DNA of 32,749 nt from Lachnospira sp. UBA4346 (GTDB lineage Bacteria > Bacillota > Clostridia > Lachnospirales > Lachnospiraceae), in NCBI GenBank assembly GCA_002394205.1, contig DGTC01000056.1:1-32749 (forward strand), read 5' to 3'. The position numbers and the translations under genes were made by a program. A model generated the notes under the pieces. That model was not told the origin of the DNA, made no database searches, and was given only the letters and a program-made list of their open reading frames with translations. This document shows positions 9,068-17,172 of this stretch, in pieces (position 1 is the stretch's first letter; every line of letters starts with the position of its first letter).

Positions 9068-9099
9068 TATAGTATAGGAACGACATTTCCTATACTATA
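9068..9099 (-). promoter_or_regulatory. Perfect 13-bp hairpin in the rpsO-pnp gap
   Basis: TATAGTATAGGAA (9068-9080) and TTCCTATACTATA (9087-9099) pair perfectly around a 6-base loop. It lies past the rpsO terminator and upstream of pnp. There is no T-run on the minus-strand side, so it is not a normal terminator. A leader stem-loop or an operator is the likely role. Confidence 0.55.
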
Positions 9100-9144
9100 A
9101 ACTATTTTGTCTCATAAAGCACATTTAAGAAAACCTTATGACAC

Positions 9145-9171
9145 AAAAAAGACGGAGTTAAAAACTCCGCC
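9145..9171 (-). terminator. rpsO terminator
   Basis: On the minus strand GGCGGAGTT (9163-9171) pairs with AACTCCGTC (9151-9159), including one G.T, around a 3-base loop and is followed by six T. It lies 15 bases after the rpsO stop. Confidence 0.85.
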
Positions 9172-9186
9172 CCAAAATACTCAAAA

Positions 9187-9453
9187 TTACTTTCTGATTC
9201 CTAAACGAGCGATAAGATTTCTGTAACCTTCAATGTCGTTCTTCTTAAGATATTCAAGTAATCCTCTTCTCTTACCAACCATCTTCAAAAGACCTCTTCT
9301 TGAATGATGATCCTTCTGATTAACCTTTAAATGCTCTGTAAGCTCAGCAATTCTAGCTGTAAGAATAGCAATCTGTACTTCTGGTGAACCTGTATCTCCA
9401 GGCTTTCTTCCATAAGTTGCAATAATTTCTGATTTCTTTTCCTTAGATATCAT
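9187..9453 (-). CDS. rpsO: 30S ribosomal protein S15
   Basis: The 88-residue product is a complete S15, which binds the 16S rRNA central domain early in 30S assembly. It shows the family signatures GDTGSPEVQIAILTARI, the HHSRRGLL turn that contacts rRNA, and the ending YRNLIARLGIRK. The ATG follows AGGAGG by seven bases. It has its own promoter (9539-9567), a structured leader that may bind S15 for feedback control, and a terminator just after the stop. It is therefore mainly monocistronic, although pnp follows. Confidence 0.98.
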   Translation of the reverse strand: MISKEKKSEIIATYGRKPGDTGSPEVQIAILTARIAELTEHLKVNQKDHHSRRGLLKMVGKRRGLLEYLKKNDIEGYRNLIARLGIRK

Positions 9454-9476
9454 GATAAATCCTCCTTTTAATAAAC

Positions 9477-9524
9477 GCCTGTTACTAAGACCTAGGTCGG
9501 AGTGTCCTATATCTGAATAACGGC
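9477..9524 (-). promoter_or_regulatory. Putative S15 autoregulatory leader
   Basis: Between the rpsO promoter and its AGGAGG, the minus-strand leader can fold into a three-way junction. The closing stem is GCCGTTA (9518-9524) with TAACAGGC (9477-9484, one bulged A). Inside it are a short GGA-CAC-TCC hairpin and a GAC-CTAG-GTC hairpin. Leaders that bind S15 at a three-way junction just upstream of the ribosome binding site are known in Bacillales. The match here is by architecture only. Confidence 0.45.
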
Positions 9525-9538
9525 TAACATACTTTTAA

Positions 9539-9567
9539 ACTATATCATATGATTACACAATATGCAA
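9539..9567 (-). promoter_or_regulatory. rpsO promoter
   Basis: On the minus strand -35 TTGCAT (9562-9567), a 17-base spacer and -10 TATAGT (9539-9544) form a good sigma-A promoter. The start would be near 9532, about 80 bases before the rpsO ATG. Confidence 0.75.
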
Positions 9568-9643
9568 GATTTTTTTCAAGCATTTTACTATAACAAACAA
9601 TAGATTGTCTAAAATCTGCATTTTGTCTATAGCCACTCTATTA

Positions 9644-10165
9644 TTAGTTGCTCATTGTATACTGAATACTCTCAACAGTATCTCCCTTGATTACAAATAC
9701 AAGTGATGTATTTTCTGATGTATAAATGAGCTGACCATTTTCCTCTTTGTATTCATTTCCGTAAGCTGAAACAACCTTATCCTTCTTATCACCTATACGA
9801 ACACCTTCTTTTGTCTTCACGGAATCATCAGAAAGTGTAATGGCATATAATCTGTCCTGTCCGTCTTTCTGATATCCCTGCAGCACAAAGCTGTCATAAG
9901 TGTAGAACTTATCCATTCCATCAAATGCGCAGCTCTTTGCCTCATAATATCCGCCTGATGGTTCTCCAAGTGCTGTTGTATACTCTGTTAAATTTCCATC
10001 AATCTTTAAATCTGTATTCTTTGCTGTAAAATAATATTTACTATTTGACTGTGCAACTGCCTGTGTAGCATTGCTTCCTGCGTTATTCTGCCCTGCGTTT
10101 CCACATGCAGCAAGCATCATACTTGCTGATAATACTGCTACTGCTACTAAACTCTTTCTTTTCAT
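9644..10165 (-). CDS. Small extracytoplasmic lipoprotein
   Basis: The 173-residue protein starts MKRKSLVAVAVLSASMMLAAC, a classical lipoprotein signal with lipobox LAAC, followed by an Asn/Gln/Ala-rich linker. The mature part has two related stretches about 60 residues apart: GNLTEYTTALGEPSGGYYEAKSC and GDKKDKVVSAYGNEYKEENG. They recall the tandem halves of SmpA/BLIP-like folds, but this is only a resemblance. An in-frame start seven codons upstream was rejected because AAAGGAG sits seven bases before the chosen ATG. It begins 10 bases after the SGNH-like gene and is the last gene of the surface cassette. A role in envelope polymer modification follows from context only. No clear terminator follows it. 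Confidence 0.85.
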   Translation of the reverse strand: MKRKSLVAVAVLSASMMLAACGNAGQNNAGSNATQAVAQSNSKYYFTAKNTDLKIDGNLTEYTTALGEPSGGYYEAKSCAFDGMDKFYTYDSFVLQGYQKDGQDRLYAITLSDDSVKTKEGVRIGDKKDKVVSAYGNEYKEENGQLIYTSENTSLVFVIKGDTVESIQYTMSN

Positions 10166-10175
10166 GTCTTCTCCT

Positions 10176-11216
10176 TTATTTACCACTCTCTGCCTGTGAC
10201 AGTTTATCCTGTCTTTCCATATGATAGTCTGCTGTCAACCGGTTCCACTGTTCAATAAGCTGTTTATTTTCATCATTTCTATGATCTTGTAAATTATATC
10301 TGTTTTGAAGAATATCCGCAAGATATACAGATGTTTTTTCTGCACCAAACACATTCATGTGCTGTCCATAATCATACGTATCCTGTGTATAATCAATCCC
10401 TATTTCCTCTGATGCTTTTGCTAGATTCAAATAGGAAACACCTTGTTCTTTTGCAAAATTCTGAATCTGCTCTTCCCATTCATCATACCAATGTGGGAAT
10501 ACGCTCGGTGCCTTGATGAGTACCAATTCAATATGATGTTCTTTACACAATTGTGCAATCTTGTTTAAATATTCATAATTTCTGTCGCTAAACTGATAAT
10601 TTGCAAGTGGAACTGCTTTCGGCAAATTCGTTACCGGACGAACGCCGGTCTGCATCAGATATCCGTTTGTTGTAACATTCGGTGTCTTCCACATATAAGA
10701 CACATCCTCAAATGACAAATCACTCCATCTTGAATGGTAGCGCAGCAATGGGAATATATAACTAGACAGCGTCTCTTTTTCTGTCATAGATTCCTGAATC
10801 GAATGTAACTTTGCTTTTGACCATTTCATCCCATCTATGGTCATTCGATTATAAGCCTCACTCTTTGCCTCTGCCTGCTGCATTGCAAGAACATTTAACA
10901 CCACTACCTTTGGTGTTTCATAACGCAAGGTATCCTCTAACAAATAATAAGACTGCCAGATAAGCTGCTCTGCGCTTCCTCTGATATAACTCGTAATTCC
11001 ATTATTTTCCCACATTGTCGCTGGAGAAATATTTTCATACACTTCGCAGTCTCCAAGAATCAACACATCGTGATTTTTATTACTATTGTAATACTCCGCA
11101 ATCATCGCACCTTCTTTGATGTCTGTTGCATATTTTGGTGTCAAAAGGCATTGTAACAGATACAAACATATCACAGGAATGACAACTGCTATAATTCCAT
11201 TTCTTATCTTCTTCAC
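10176..11216 (-). CDS. SGNH/DltD-like membrane-anchored partner of the MBOAT acyltransferase
   Basis: The 346-residue protein has one N-terminal membrane anchor (residues ~8-25) and an extracytoplasmic domain. A block-I-like motif LILGDCEVY lies at 53-60 and a C-terminal block around Asp282 and His286 (YDYGQHMNVFGAEK). This is the layout of SGNH-type proteins that work beside MBOAT transferases, such as AlgX/AlgJ, PatB and DltD. It lies 30 bases downstream of an MBOAT gene, which supports transfer of acyl groups to a surface polymer. At the position of the usual nucleophilic Ser (GDS or GSS) the sequence has Cys57. It could therefore use a thiol, or be a non-hydrolytic partner. Polymer and acyl group are unknown. 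Confidence 0.8.
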   Translation of the reverse strand: MKKIRNGIIAVVIPVICLYLLQCLLTPKYATDIKEGAMIAEYYNSNKNHDVLILGDCEVYENISPATMWENNGITSYIRGSAEQLIWQSYYLLEDTLRYETPKVVVLNVLAMQQAEAKSEAYNRMTIDGMKWSKAKLHSIQESMTEKETLSSYIFPLLRYHSRWSDLSFEDVSYMWKTPNVTTNGYLMQTGVRPVTNLPKAVPLANYQFSDRNYEYLNKIAQLCKEHHIELVLIKAPSVFPHWYDEWEEQIQNFAKEQGVSYLNLAKASEEIGIDYTQDTYDYGQHMNVFGAEKTSVYLADILQNRYNLQDHRNDENKQLIEQWNRLTADYHMERQDKLSQAESGK

Positions 11217-11246
11217 TCTTGTTCTCCATTTCCTGAAACACTCTCA

Positions 11247-12806
11247 TTAGAACTGATTATAAATAAACTGACTAGACTCATAACCAATTCCATATGTGCC
11301 AAATACAACAATTGCTAAAAATAACAGCATAAATATCACATAACGCAAATATGGTTTCGTTGAAAGCCGTTTGCGTATCGCCTGTTTTCTCTGTAACATG
11401 CTGACACACCAGATTATAATAATTCCCATCAAAAGCACGAAATAATCTGCCATTGTGAGACCCAAATGGAAAATACCATCTGTCAGCACATTTGCATAAT
11501 TCCCAGGAAAGAACATCGAAGCCATCATTTTAAACGCTTCTGCAATATTTCTGTAATAATCAAGCATCTGTAACACACATACAATTGCTGTGGTTCTTAG
11601 AATTTCAAATACTTTATAGCATGGAATATTTCGATAATGCAATTTATGATTTGTCTTTTCGTACAGTGGTTTGAATTCCTGTGACAACAACATTACCATA
11701 CTGTTTAACAAACCCCACACAACAAAATTCCAGCTTGCTCCATGCCAGATACCTGTTACAAACCACACGGTAAGACTTGAAAAATATACCGGAAATCTTG
11801 AACCAACTGCTTTTCCAACTCTCTTTTTAAGCACCTTAGAGGTCTTATTCATCCATTTTGACATAGATAACGGATAAAACAAATAATCCTTAAACCATGC
11901 ACACAATGTAATATGCCATCTTCTCCAGTATTCCGCAATATTCTTTGAGAAAAATGGTCTGTGAAAGTTCTCTGCAAGACGAATTCCAAATAACTCTGCC
12001 ACACCGATTGTTACATCAATACCGCCGGTAAAATCCGCATATAATTCAACCGCATACAGCAACATTCCTACAAATGCATATGCACCGTAATACGTTGATG
12101 TATCACCCGTTATCGTCGCTAAGGCGATACTTGCACGGTCTGCAATGACCATTTTCTTAAAATATCCCCAAAGCATGCGTTCTGCGCCTGACCGGATTCT
12201 GTTCCATTCAAATGCATGTTCCACAAACATTGTCTCTTTCAAATCATTCCATCTGTTAATCGGCCCCTGTACCAACTGTGGAAAAAAAGAAACAAATAAC
12301 GCAAACCGGAAAACATTCTGTTCTGCATCTGCCTTTCCACGATATACATCAATCAAATATCCCATTGACTGGAATGTATAGAATGAAATTCCCATTGGCA
12401 AAATCAAATCCACAGTCTGAAACGTTGTAAAGCTCAAAATAATAAAATTCGTATATTTTAACACTGCCAGAATTCCAAAATTAATCAGCAATACTGTCGC
12501 TAAACATCTCTTCTGTCTGGACTGCGCTTTCGTTTTATAGGCTTTCTTCTCCTCTTTGGTTAACTGTTCCTTTTCCTGTGCCAGATACTGCTTTGTTTTT
12601 TGCTTGTCTGCATCAATATAACGCGCCCCTATATAAGTTGTGCAAATTGTCGCTGCAATAAATAAAATACCGCCAAGTCCGGCATATGCGTAAAAATATA
12701 TATTGGCACAAAGCAATACAATCCACTGAAAACGCTTTTGTACAATATAATACACAAACAATGTTATCAGTACAAACACAAGAAAATAAAATGAAGTAAA
12801 TAACAT
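11247..12806 (-). CDS. MBOAT-family membrane O-acyltransferase (AlgI-like)
   Basis: The 519-residue polytopic protein matches the AlgI/DltB/PatA group of MBOAT enzymes, which move acyl (often acetyl) groups across the membrane for O-acylation of surface polysaccharides. The features seen are several hydrophobic helices from residue 1, ILPMGISFYTFQSMGYLIDVYRG at ~135-157, FPQLVQGPI at ~175-183, YADFTGGIDVTIGVAELFG, EYWRRWHITL with His298, and GIWHGASWNF with the catalytic His355. A charged cytoplasmic loop lies at ~65-100. It is in a four-gene run with a transglutaminase-like gene upstream and the SGNH-like partner downstream. The family is certain; the polymer is not. Confidence 0.95.
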   Translation of the reverse strand: MLFTSFYFLVFVLITLFVYYIVQKRFQWIVLLCANIYFYAYAGLGGILFIAATICTTYIGARYIDADKQKTKQYLAQEKEQLTKEEKKAYKTKAQSRQKRCLATVLLINFGILAVLKYTNFIILSFTTFQTVDLILPMGISFYTFQSMGYLIDVYRGKADAEQNVFRFALFVSFFPQLVQGPINRWNDLKETMFVEHAFEWNRIRSGAERMLWGYFKKMVIADRASIALATITGDTSTYYGAYAFVGMLLYAVELYADFTGGIDVTIGVAELFGIRLAENFHRPFFSKNIAEYWRRWHITLCAWFKDYLFYPLSMSKWMNKTSKVLKKRVGKAVGSRFPVYFSSLTVWFVTGIWHGASWNFVVWGLLNSMVMLLSQEFKPLYEKTNHKLHYRNIPCYKVFEILRTTAIVCVLQMLDYYRNIAEAFKMMASMFFPGNYANVLTDGIFHLGLTMADYFVLLMGIIIIWCVSMLQRKQAIRKRLSTKPYLRYVIFMLLFLAIVVFGTYGIGYESSQFIYNQF

Positions 12807-12865
12807 TTTGTTTCCTCTCTTATGATATTTTTTTCACAATCAAACATCAAAAACATTCATTCTTT

Positions 12866-13831
12866 TTAATAGAATGATGCATCTGGTGTGCTAGGGTATG
12901 CTGAATAATCTCTTCTGTAAATCGAATGTCCCGCATCTATATAAGCCTGCATTTCAACATCTGTAAGCATATTACATATAAACTTATCATACATTCTGGT
13001 TGCATCAAAATGATACCAGCCAGTACCAACATTACACAGCACCCAGCTATGATCACCTGTAGTTGCACCCTGATTATCTACCCAAATTACCTGCGCACCC
13101 ATTCCCTGCAAAAGTGCATACGCCACTGACGCACAAGTAAAACAGTCTCCGCCTACATAACCACTGTTTTCAATTGCAACCAATGCCTTATACGCTTCAT
13201 TTGTCCAATCTGAACCATCAAAATTATACGTAGAATATCCGATTCTTCCATGTGCATAATTATATATCGCATTGACCTTCTGCTGTACTGACATCGAATT
13301 GTCTATAACCTCTGATAAAACCTGTGCGACAATATCATCGAGCGAATTATACGTTGCCGGTGCCGGCTTTGGTTCTACAATTGCAAATACCGCCGTCTCC
13401 GTTGTTTCATTTCCCTCCGAATCTTTTGCAGTATATATAACAGTATACTCACCGGCTTCATCTGCATTGACTTCTGACTTATTTACTTCTACATCAATCT
13501 CAGCTTCTAAATCATCAACCGCATAGACACCTGACATATAAGAAATCTTCTCGCCCAGTTCAAAAGTCTTATCTTCCACACCATAAATAACAGGTGGCTC
13601 TTTGTGAACCTTTGTTTCTTCTGTCGTTGTCTCATCTTCCTTATTTTTTTGTGTTCCTGCTGCAGTTGACTCTGCACTTGCTCCGGCCACCGCCTCATTT
13701 TGCGGTGTTTCATCTATTGCACTTACCTGTGATTTATGTTGTACTCCTATAATAATCCCCACAATACATATAACAACGCAAGCTGCAGCAATGGCTATCA
13801 CACGCACATTTTCCTGTATAATTTTTTTCAT
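12866..13831 (-). CDS. Membrane-anchored Ig-like/transglutaminase-like protein
   Basis: The 321-residue protein starts with a short basic tail and a hydrophobic anchor (residues ~9-30). A Thr/Glu-rich linker (40-78) and a bacterial Ig-like (DUF5011-type) domain (~80-155) follow. The transglutaminase-core domain has a complete catalytic set: Cys230 in GGDCFTC, His261 in TGDHSW and Asp276 in YHFDAT. Such extracellular transglutaminase-like domains act as cysteine peptidases, amidases or crosslinking enzymes; which applies cannot be told. It begins 18 bases after ribF and leads into the MBOAT/SGNH/lipoprotein genes, so it is the first gene of a surface-modification cassette appended to the infB operon. 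Confidence 0.9.
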   Translation of the reverse strand: MKKIIQENVRVIAIAAACVVICIVGIIIGVQHKSQVSAIDETPQNEAVAGASAESTAAGTQKNKEDETTTEETKVHKEPPVIYGVEDKTFELGEKISYMSGVYAVDDLEAEIDVEVNKSEVNADEAGEYTVIYTAKDSEGNETTETAVFAIVEPKPAPATYNSLDDIVAQVLSEVIDNSMSVQQKVNAIYNYAHGRIGYSTYNFDGSDWTNEAYKALVAIENSGYVGGDCFTCASVAYALLQGMGAQVIWVDNQGATTGDHSWVLCNVGTGWYHFDATRMYDKFICNMLTDVEMQAYIDAGHSIYRRDYSAYPSTPDASFY

Positions 13832-13849
13832 ACCCTTCTCCTTATTTTT

Positions 13850-14773
13850 TTATGGAATAAACATTTCTTTTGCAAAATCCGCATCCGATTTCATCTGCTT
13901 TTGTAGTTCCTCTACCGATTGAAATTTCATTTCCGGTCTGAGAAAATGCATCAGTTGCACTTCGATATTTGTACCATAAATATCCTGATTAAAATCAAAA
14001 ATATGTGTTTCCACACTAATGGACATACTGTCACTTACTGTCGGTCTTGTTCCCAGGTTTGTGACTCCATAATATTTCTTATCATCAATAATAATAATTG
14101 CCGCATATACTCCATTCGGCGGCAATAATTTACTATCCGAAGGATAAATATTAACTGTAGGAATATCCAGCGTTCTTCCGAGCTGTTTTCCTTTTGATAC
14201 AATCCCATAAATCGAATATGGTCTGCCTAGCAGCACATTCGCCGTTTCCATATGTCCTAACCGTAACTCTTCCCTGACATATGTACTGCTGATTTCGCGT
14301 TCCTGATACTTTTCCTTGTTTACCACAATCGTTTCATATCCATATTCTGCGCCTTTTTGAATCAGCAATTCTGCATCTCCTACACGATTTTTCCCAAATC
14401 TGTAATCCGTTCCGACAACAACATATTTTGCATGCAGCTTTCCTATAATAATATTTCTGATAAAATCCTCAGCTTCTGTATTTAAGAATTCTTCTGTAAA
14501 TGGATATTCAACCTCTATATCCAAATCCAAATCCTGCATAACTTTTCTGCGTTCTGTATTCGTTGTTATAAAATGCTGAAAGTTCTGTGGACATAAGGAT
14601 AATGGAATATGGTCAAATGTAAATGCAACCGATGGAATCCCATCCTTTTTTGCCTTTTCATTCACAATTGATATCAGTTTCTGATGACCAATATGCACCC
14701 CGTCAAATTTGCCAAGTGTTACAGCCGTCGGTCCATCAATCTCAAAATCCTGCGTTCCATGAATATATTGCAT
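13850..14773 (-). CDS. ribF: Bifunctional riboflavin kinase/FAD synthetase
   Basis: RibF phosphorylates riboflavin to FMN and adenylates FMN to FAD. The N-terminal adenylyltransferase domain shows GKFDGVHIGHQKL (nucleotide-binding HxGH), TFDHIPLSL, VGTDYRFGKNR and REISSTYVR. The C-terminal kinase domain shows GRPYSIYGIVSKGKQLGRTL, IPTVNIYP and GVTNLGTRPTV, then VETHIFDF. The length (about 307 residues) is normal. I prefer the ATG at 14773, which has GGAG seven bases upstream, over one four codons earlier. It sits 23 bases after truB in the usual Firmicute truB-ribF order. No FMN riboswitch is present, as expected for an internal operon gene. Confidence 0.97.
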   Translation of the reverse strand: MQYIHGTQDFEIDGPTAVTLGKFDGVHIGHQKLISIVNEKAKKDGIPSVAFTFDHIPLSLCPQNFQHFITTNTERRKVMQDLDLDIEVEYPFTEEFLNTEAEDFIRNIIIGKLHAKYVVVGTDYRFGKNRVGDAELLIQKGAEYGYETIVVNKEKYQEREISSTYVREELRLGHMETANVLLGRPYSIYGIVSKGKQLGRTLDIPTVNIYPSDSKLLPPNGVYAAIIIIDDKKYYGVTNLGTRPTVSDSMSISVETHIFDFNQDIYGTNIEVQLMHFLRPEMKFQSVEELQKQMKSDADFAKEMFIP

Positions 14774-14796
14774 AATATTCTCCATTCTGTACTCAC

Positions 14797-15717
14797 TTAC
14801 TGTCTGTCTAAAAACATCTTAACCGGAGCAAACATATCCTCTTTCCATTCGTATATACCAATGAATGTGCCTTCCTTATCATACACACGAACCTGTTCAA
14901 ACATATTTTTCTGCTCCTTTGTTTCATCGGAAAGCACTTCCAAAGGAAAACGATTTCCATTATAAATCAGTTTTTCTCCTTCTTCTTTTACTATTACTTT
15001 CACTTTATCTGCAAACATTTCATCAATCGGCGTTATACAATCATTTATACGCTCGTCCTGCACCAATTGCTCAATCTGTGACAATGTAAGGCTTTCATTC
15101 AGACCAAAACTTCCCACTCTGGTTCTCTTTAAATGCATCATACAGGCACCACACCCTAACATATTGCCAATATCTTCACAAAGTGTACGAATATAAGTTC
15201 CTTTTGAACATTCTACTGTAAATGTTACCGTCTTTTGCACTTCACTTAAATTCATTTCATTTACATGAATTGCATGAATCCGGATATTTCGAGGCTTACG
15301 TTCCACTTCAATTCCATCCCTTGCCAATTCATATAACTTTTTCCCATTGTGTTTTAAAGCAGAGTACATTGGCGGAACCTGTGCATATTCTCCAACAAAC
15401 GACTGAATTGCATCCAGTACCTGCACCTCATTGACAGTTACCTCTGATTCTTCTAAAACCTTTCCTGAAATATCCTGTGTATCTGTTTTTACCCCCAGGA
15501 GCATAACAGCTTCATATGTTTTATTCCAATCGGTAATCATTCCACACAGCTTTGTTGCCCGTCCCAAACACACCGGCAATACACCTACTGCATCCGGATC
15601 TAATGTTCCTGTATGCCCAATCTTCTTCATATGCAGGATTCCACGTAATTTTGCAACCACATCATGAGACGTATATCCCTGCTCTTTATATACATTAATA
15701 ATTCCATTCATAATCAT
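14797..15717 (-). CDS. truB: tRNA pseudouridine-55 synthase
   Basis: TruB makes the universal pseudouridine in the T-loop of tRNAs. The catalytic Asp lies in GHTGTLDPDAVGVLP. KTYEAVMLLGVKTDTQD, PPMYSALKHNGKKLYELARDG and CSKGTYIRTLCEDIG are the other family motifs. The length of about 306 residues includes the C-terminal extension typical of Gram-positive TruB. The first ATG overlaps the nrnA stop as TAATG, which suggests coupling; a second ATG two codons later (MNGIINVYKEQG) is an equally plausible start. It lies between nrnA and ribF in the standard order. Confidence 0.97.
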   Translation of the reverse strand: MIMNGIINVYKEQGYTSHDVVAKLRGILHMKKIGHTGTLDPDAVGVLPVCLGRATKLCGMITDWNKTYEAVMLLGVKTDTQDISGKVLEESEVTVNEVQVLDAIQSFVGEYAQVPPMYSALKHNGKKLYELARDGIEVERKPRNIRIHAIHVNEMNLSEVQKTVTFTVECSKGTYIRTLCEDIGNMLGCGACMMHLKRTRVGSFGLNESLTLSQIEQLVQDERINDCITPIDEMFADKVKVIVKEEGEKLIYNGNRFPLEVLSDETKEQKNMFEQVRVYDKEGTFIGIYEWKEDMFAPVKMFLDRQ

Positions 15718-16673
15718 TACTCTATCATTGCATTATATTGTTCTTCGATCATTTCGCCAATCTTATTAACAATCGTATGCACTGTTCCCTTTGCTGTAAA
15801 TCCCGCTGCACGAATATGACCGCCACCGCCATAATGCAATGCAATCTTACTCACGTCAATTTTTTTCTTAGAACGCAGACTTACTTTATATTCTTCTGTA
15901 TCTGTCTCATATAAAAATATTGCCACTTCTACACCATCTGTCAGACGAAGCTGCTCTACAATGCCGCCCAATTCCTTTCCTGTTACACCATAGAATTCCA
16001 TTTCTTCTCTCGTAACACTGGAAAAAATGCATCTTCCATCATAGAATAAAATACTTTCTAACAATGCACGACCTAAAATCTGGTTCTGAATATATGTTTT
16101 CTTATAAAAACTATTATCAATAATACTTGAATAATCAATTCCATATTCCATCATCTCACCGGCGATTTTCATCGTCTGCGCAGATGTATCTGAATACTTA
16201 AATACACCTGTATCATGAATAATACCTGTGTAAATACATTCTGCAACATTTTTATCAATCTTATCCGCATCTAATGTCGTATACAGTACTTCTGATGCCG
16301 AACTTGCCTTTGGCATAACCAAATTTTCATCCGCATATTCTGTATTACTGATATGATGATCGATACACACGGTCTTTTTTGCATGTTCATAACATGAAAT
16401 AAACGGTTCTATCCGGTCCAACGAACTACTGTCAAGCACAAAGAATATATCATATGCAATATCTTTCGGAGCCTGTAACACTTCATCAATATTTGCCATA
16501 AACATAAATTCTTCCGAAGGCTGTTCCAAATAAACATCCACATCAATATCCGGTCTGTTATGTTTAATATAATTGTATAATCCCAATGTAGAACCCAAAC
16601 AATCTCCATCCGGTCTTACATGCCCTGTAATACCGACACTAGAAACGCCTTCTAATAACTGATCAATTTTCAT
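15717..16673 (-). CDS. nrnA: DHH/DHHA1 oligoribonuclease/pAp phosphatase NrnA
   Basis: NrnA removes nanoRNAs and dephosphorylates 3'-phosphoadenosine 5'-phosphate. The 318-residue protein has the DHH motifs (GHVRPDGDCLGS, VLDSSSLDRI, CIDHHISNTEYAD, GIIHDTGVFKYSDTS) and the C-terminal DHHA1 motif GGGGHIRAAGF. A 24-codon upstream extension is open but lacks a ribosome binding site and runs through a hairpin. The ATG at 16673 has AAGGAG seven bases upstream and gives the typical start MKIDQLL. It lies between rbfA and truB, as in many Clostridia. Confidence 0.95.
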   Translation of the reverse strand: MKIDQLLEGVSSVGITGHVRPDGDCLGSTLGLYNYIKHNRPDIDVDVYLEQPSEEFMFMANIDEVLQAPKDIAYDIFFVLDSSSLDRIEPFISCYEHAKKTVCIDHHISNTEYADENLVMPKASSASEVLYTTLDADKIDKNVAECIYTGIIHDTGVFKYSDTSAQTMKIAGEMMEYGIDYSSIIDNSFYKKTYIQNQILGRALLESILFYDGRCIFSSVTREEMEFYGVTGKELGGIVEQLRLTDGVEVAIFLYETDTEEYKVSLRSKKKIDVSKIALHYGGGGHIRAAGFTAKGTVHTIVNKIGEMIEEQYNAMIE

Positions 16674-16722
16674 AAATGCTCCTTTTCTGCCCTTTTTAGA
16701 AACCTGCACTATATATACGTTT

Positions 16723-16768
16723 AAGCAGAACATATGCGTTTCCACATATGCCCTGCTTTTTATTTTTT
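16723..16768 (+). terminator. Plus-strand terminator-like hairpin inside the minus-strand operon
   Basis: AAGCAG (16723-16728) and CATATG (16731-16736) pair with CATATG (16745-16750) and CTGCTT (16753-16758) across an AA/CC internal loop. On the plus strand the stem is followed by TTTTATTTTTT. No plus-strand gene ends here. It may stop antisense transcription or serve as a processing stem in the rbfA-nrnA mRNA. Confidence 0.45.
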
Positions 16769-17162
16769 ATTCTTCTACATCTGTTTCATCATCAACATGA
16801 CGTTCCGAATCTTTCTTTGTAACCTCATCAATGAGTTTTGACATATTTACGCCATATTCAATCGACTGGTCTAAAATAAATGTAATTTCAGGTGTATTTC
16901 GTAAGTTTACATTCTTTGCAAGCTGTCTGCGAATATATCCTTCTGCGCTCTTTAATCCTTTGATTGTATCCTTCTGTGATTCCACATCACCTAATACACT
17001 GATATATGCTTTACAAGTCTTTAAATCAGGTGCAACTTCTACAGACACTACCGAAGTCATCGGATTAATTCTTGGATCTTTAATCTCGCTGCGGATAATG
17101 TTGCTAAGTTCTTTTAACACCTCACCGTTAATTCTTGTATTCTTAACACTGTTTTTACGCAT
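16767..17162 (-). CDS. rbfA: Ribosome-binding factor A
   Basis: RbfA is a late-stage 30S assembly factor. The 131-residue protein shows the KH-like RbfA fold signatures: NGEVLKELSNIIRSEIKDPRI, VSVEVAPDLKTCKAYISVLG and LRNTPEITFILDQSIEYG. The acidic tail ending DDETDVEE is a common lineage feature. AGGAG precedes the ATG by eight bases. It lies 10 bases after infB, the classical position. Confidence 0.97.
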   Translation of the reverse strand: MRKNSVKNTRINGEVLKELSNIIRSEIKDPRINPMTSVVSVEVAPDLKTCKAYISVLGDVESQKDTIKGLKSAEGYIRRQLAKNVNLRNTPEITFILDQSIEYGVNMSKLIDEVTKKDSERHVDDETDVEE

Positions 17163-17172
17163 CTTTTATCTC

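Noticed and set aside
9572..9643. Terminator after the surface lipoprotein gene
   Set aside because: Only a weak AAAAT/ATTTT stem is visible without a GC stem or T-run, so no terminator is called.
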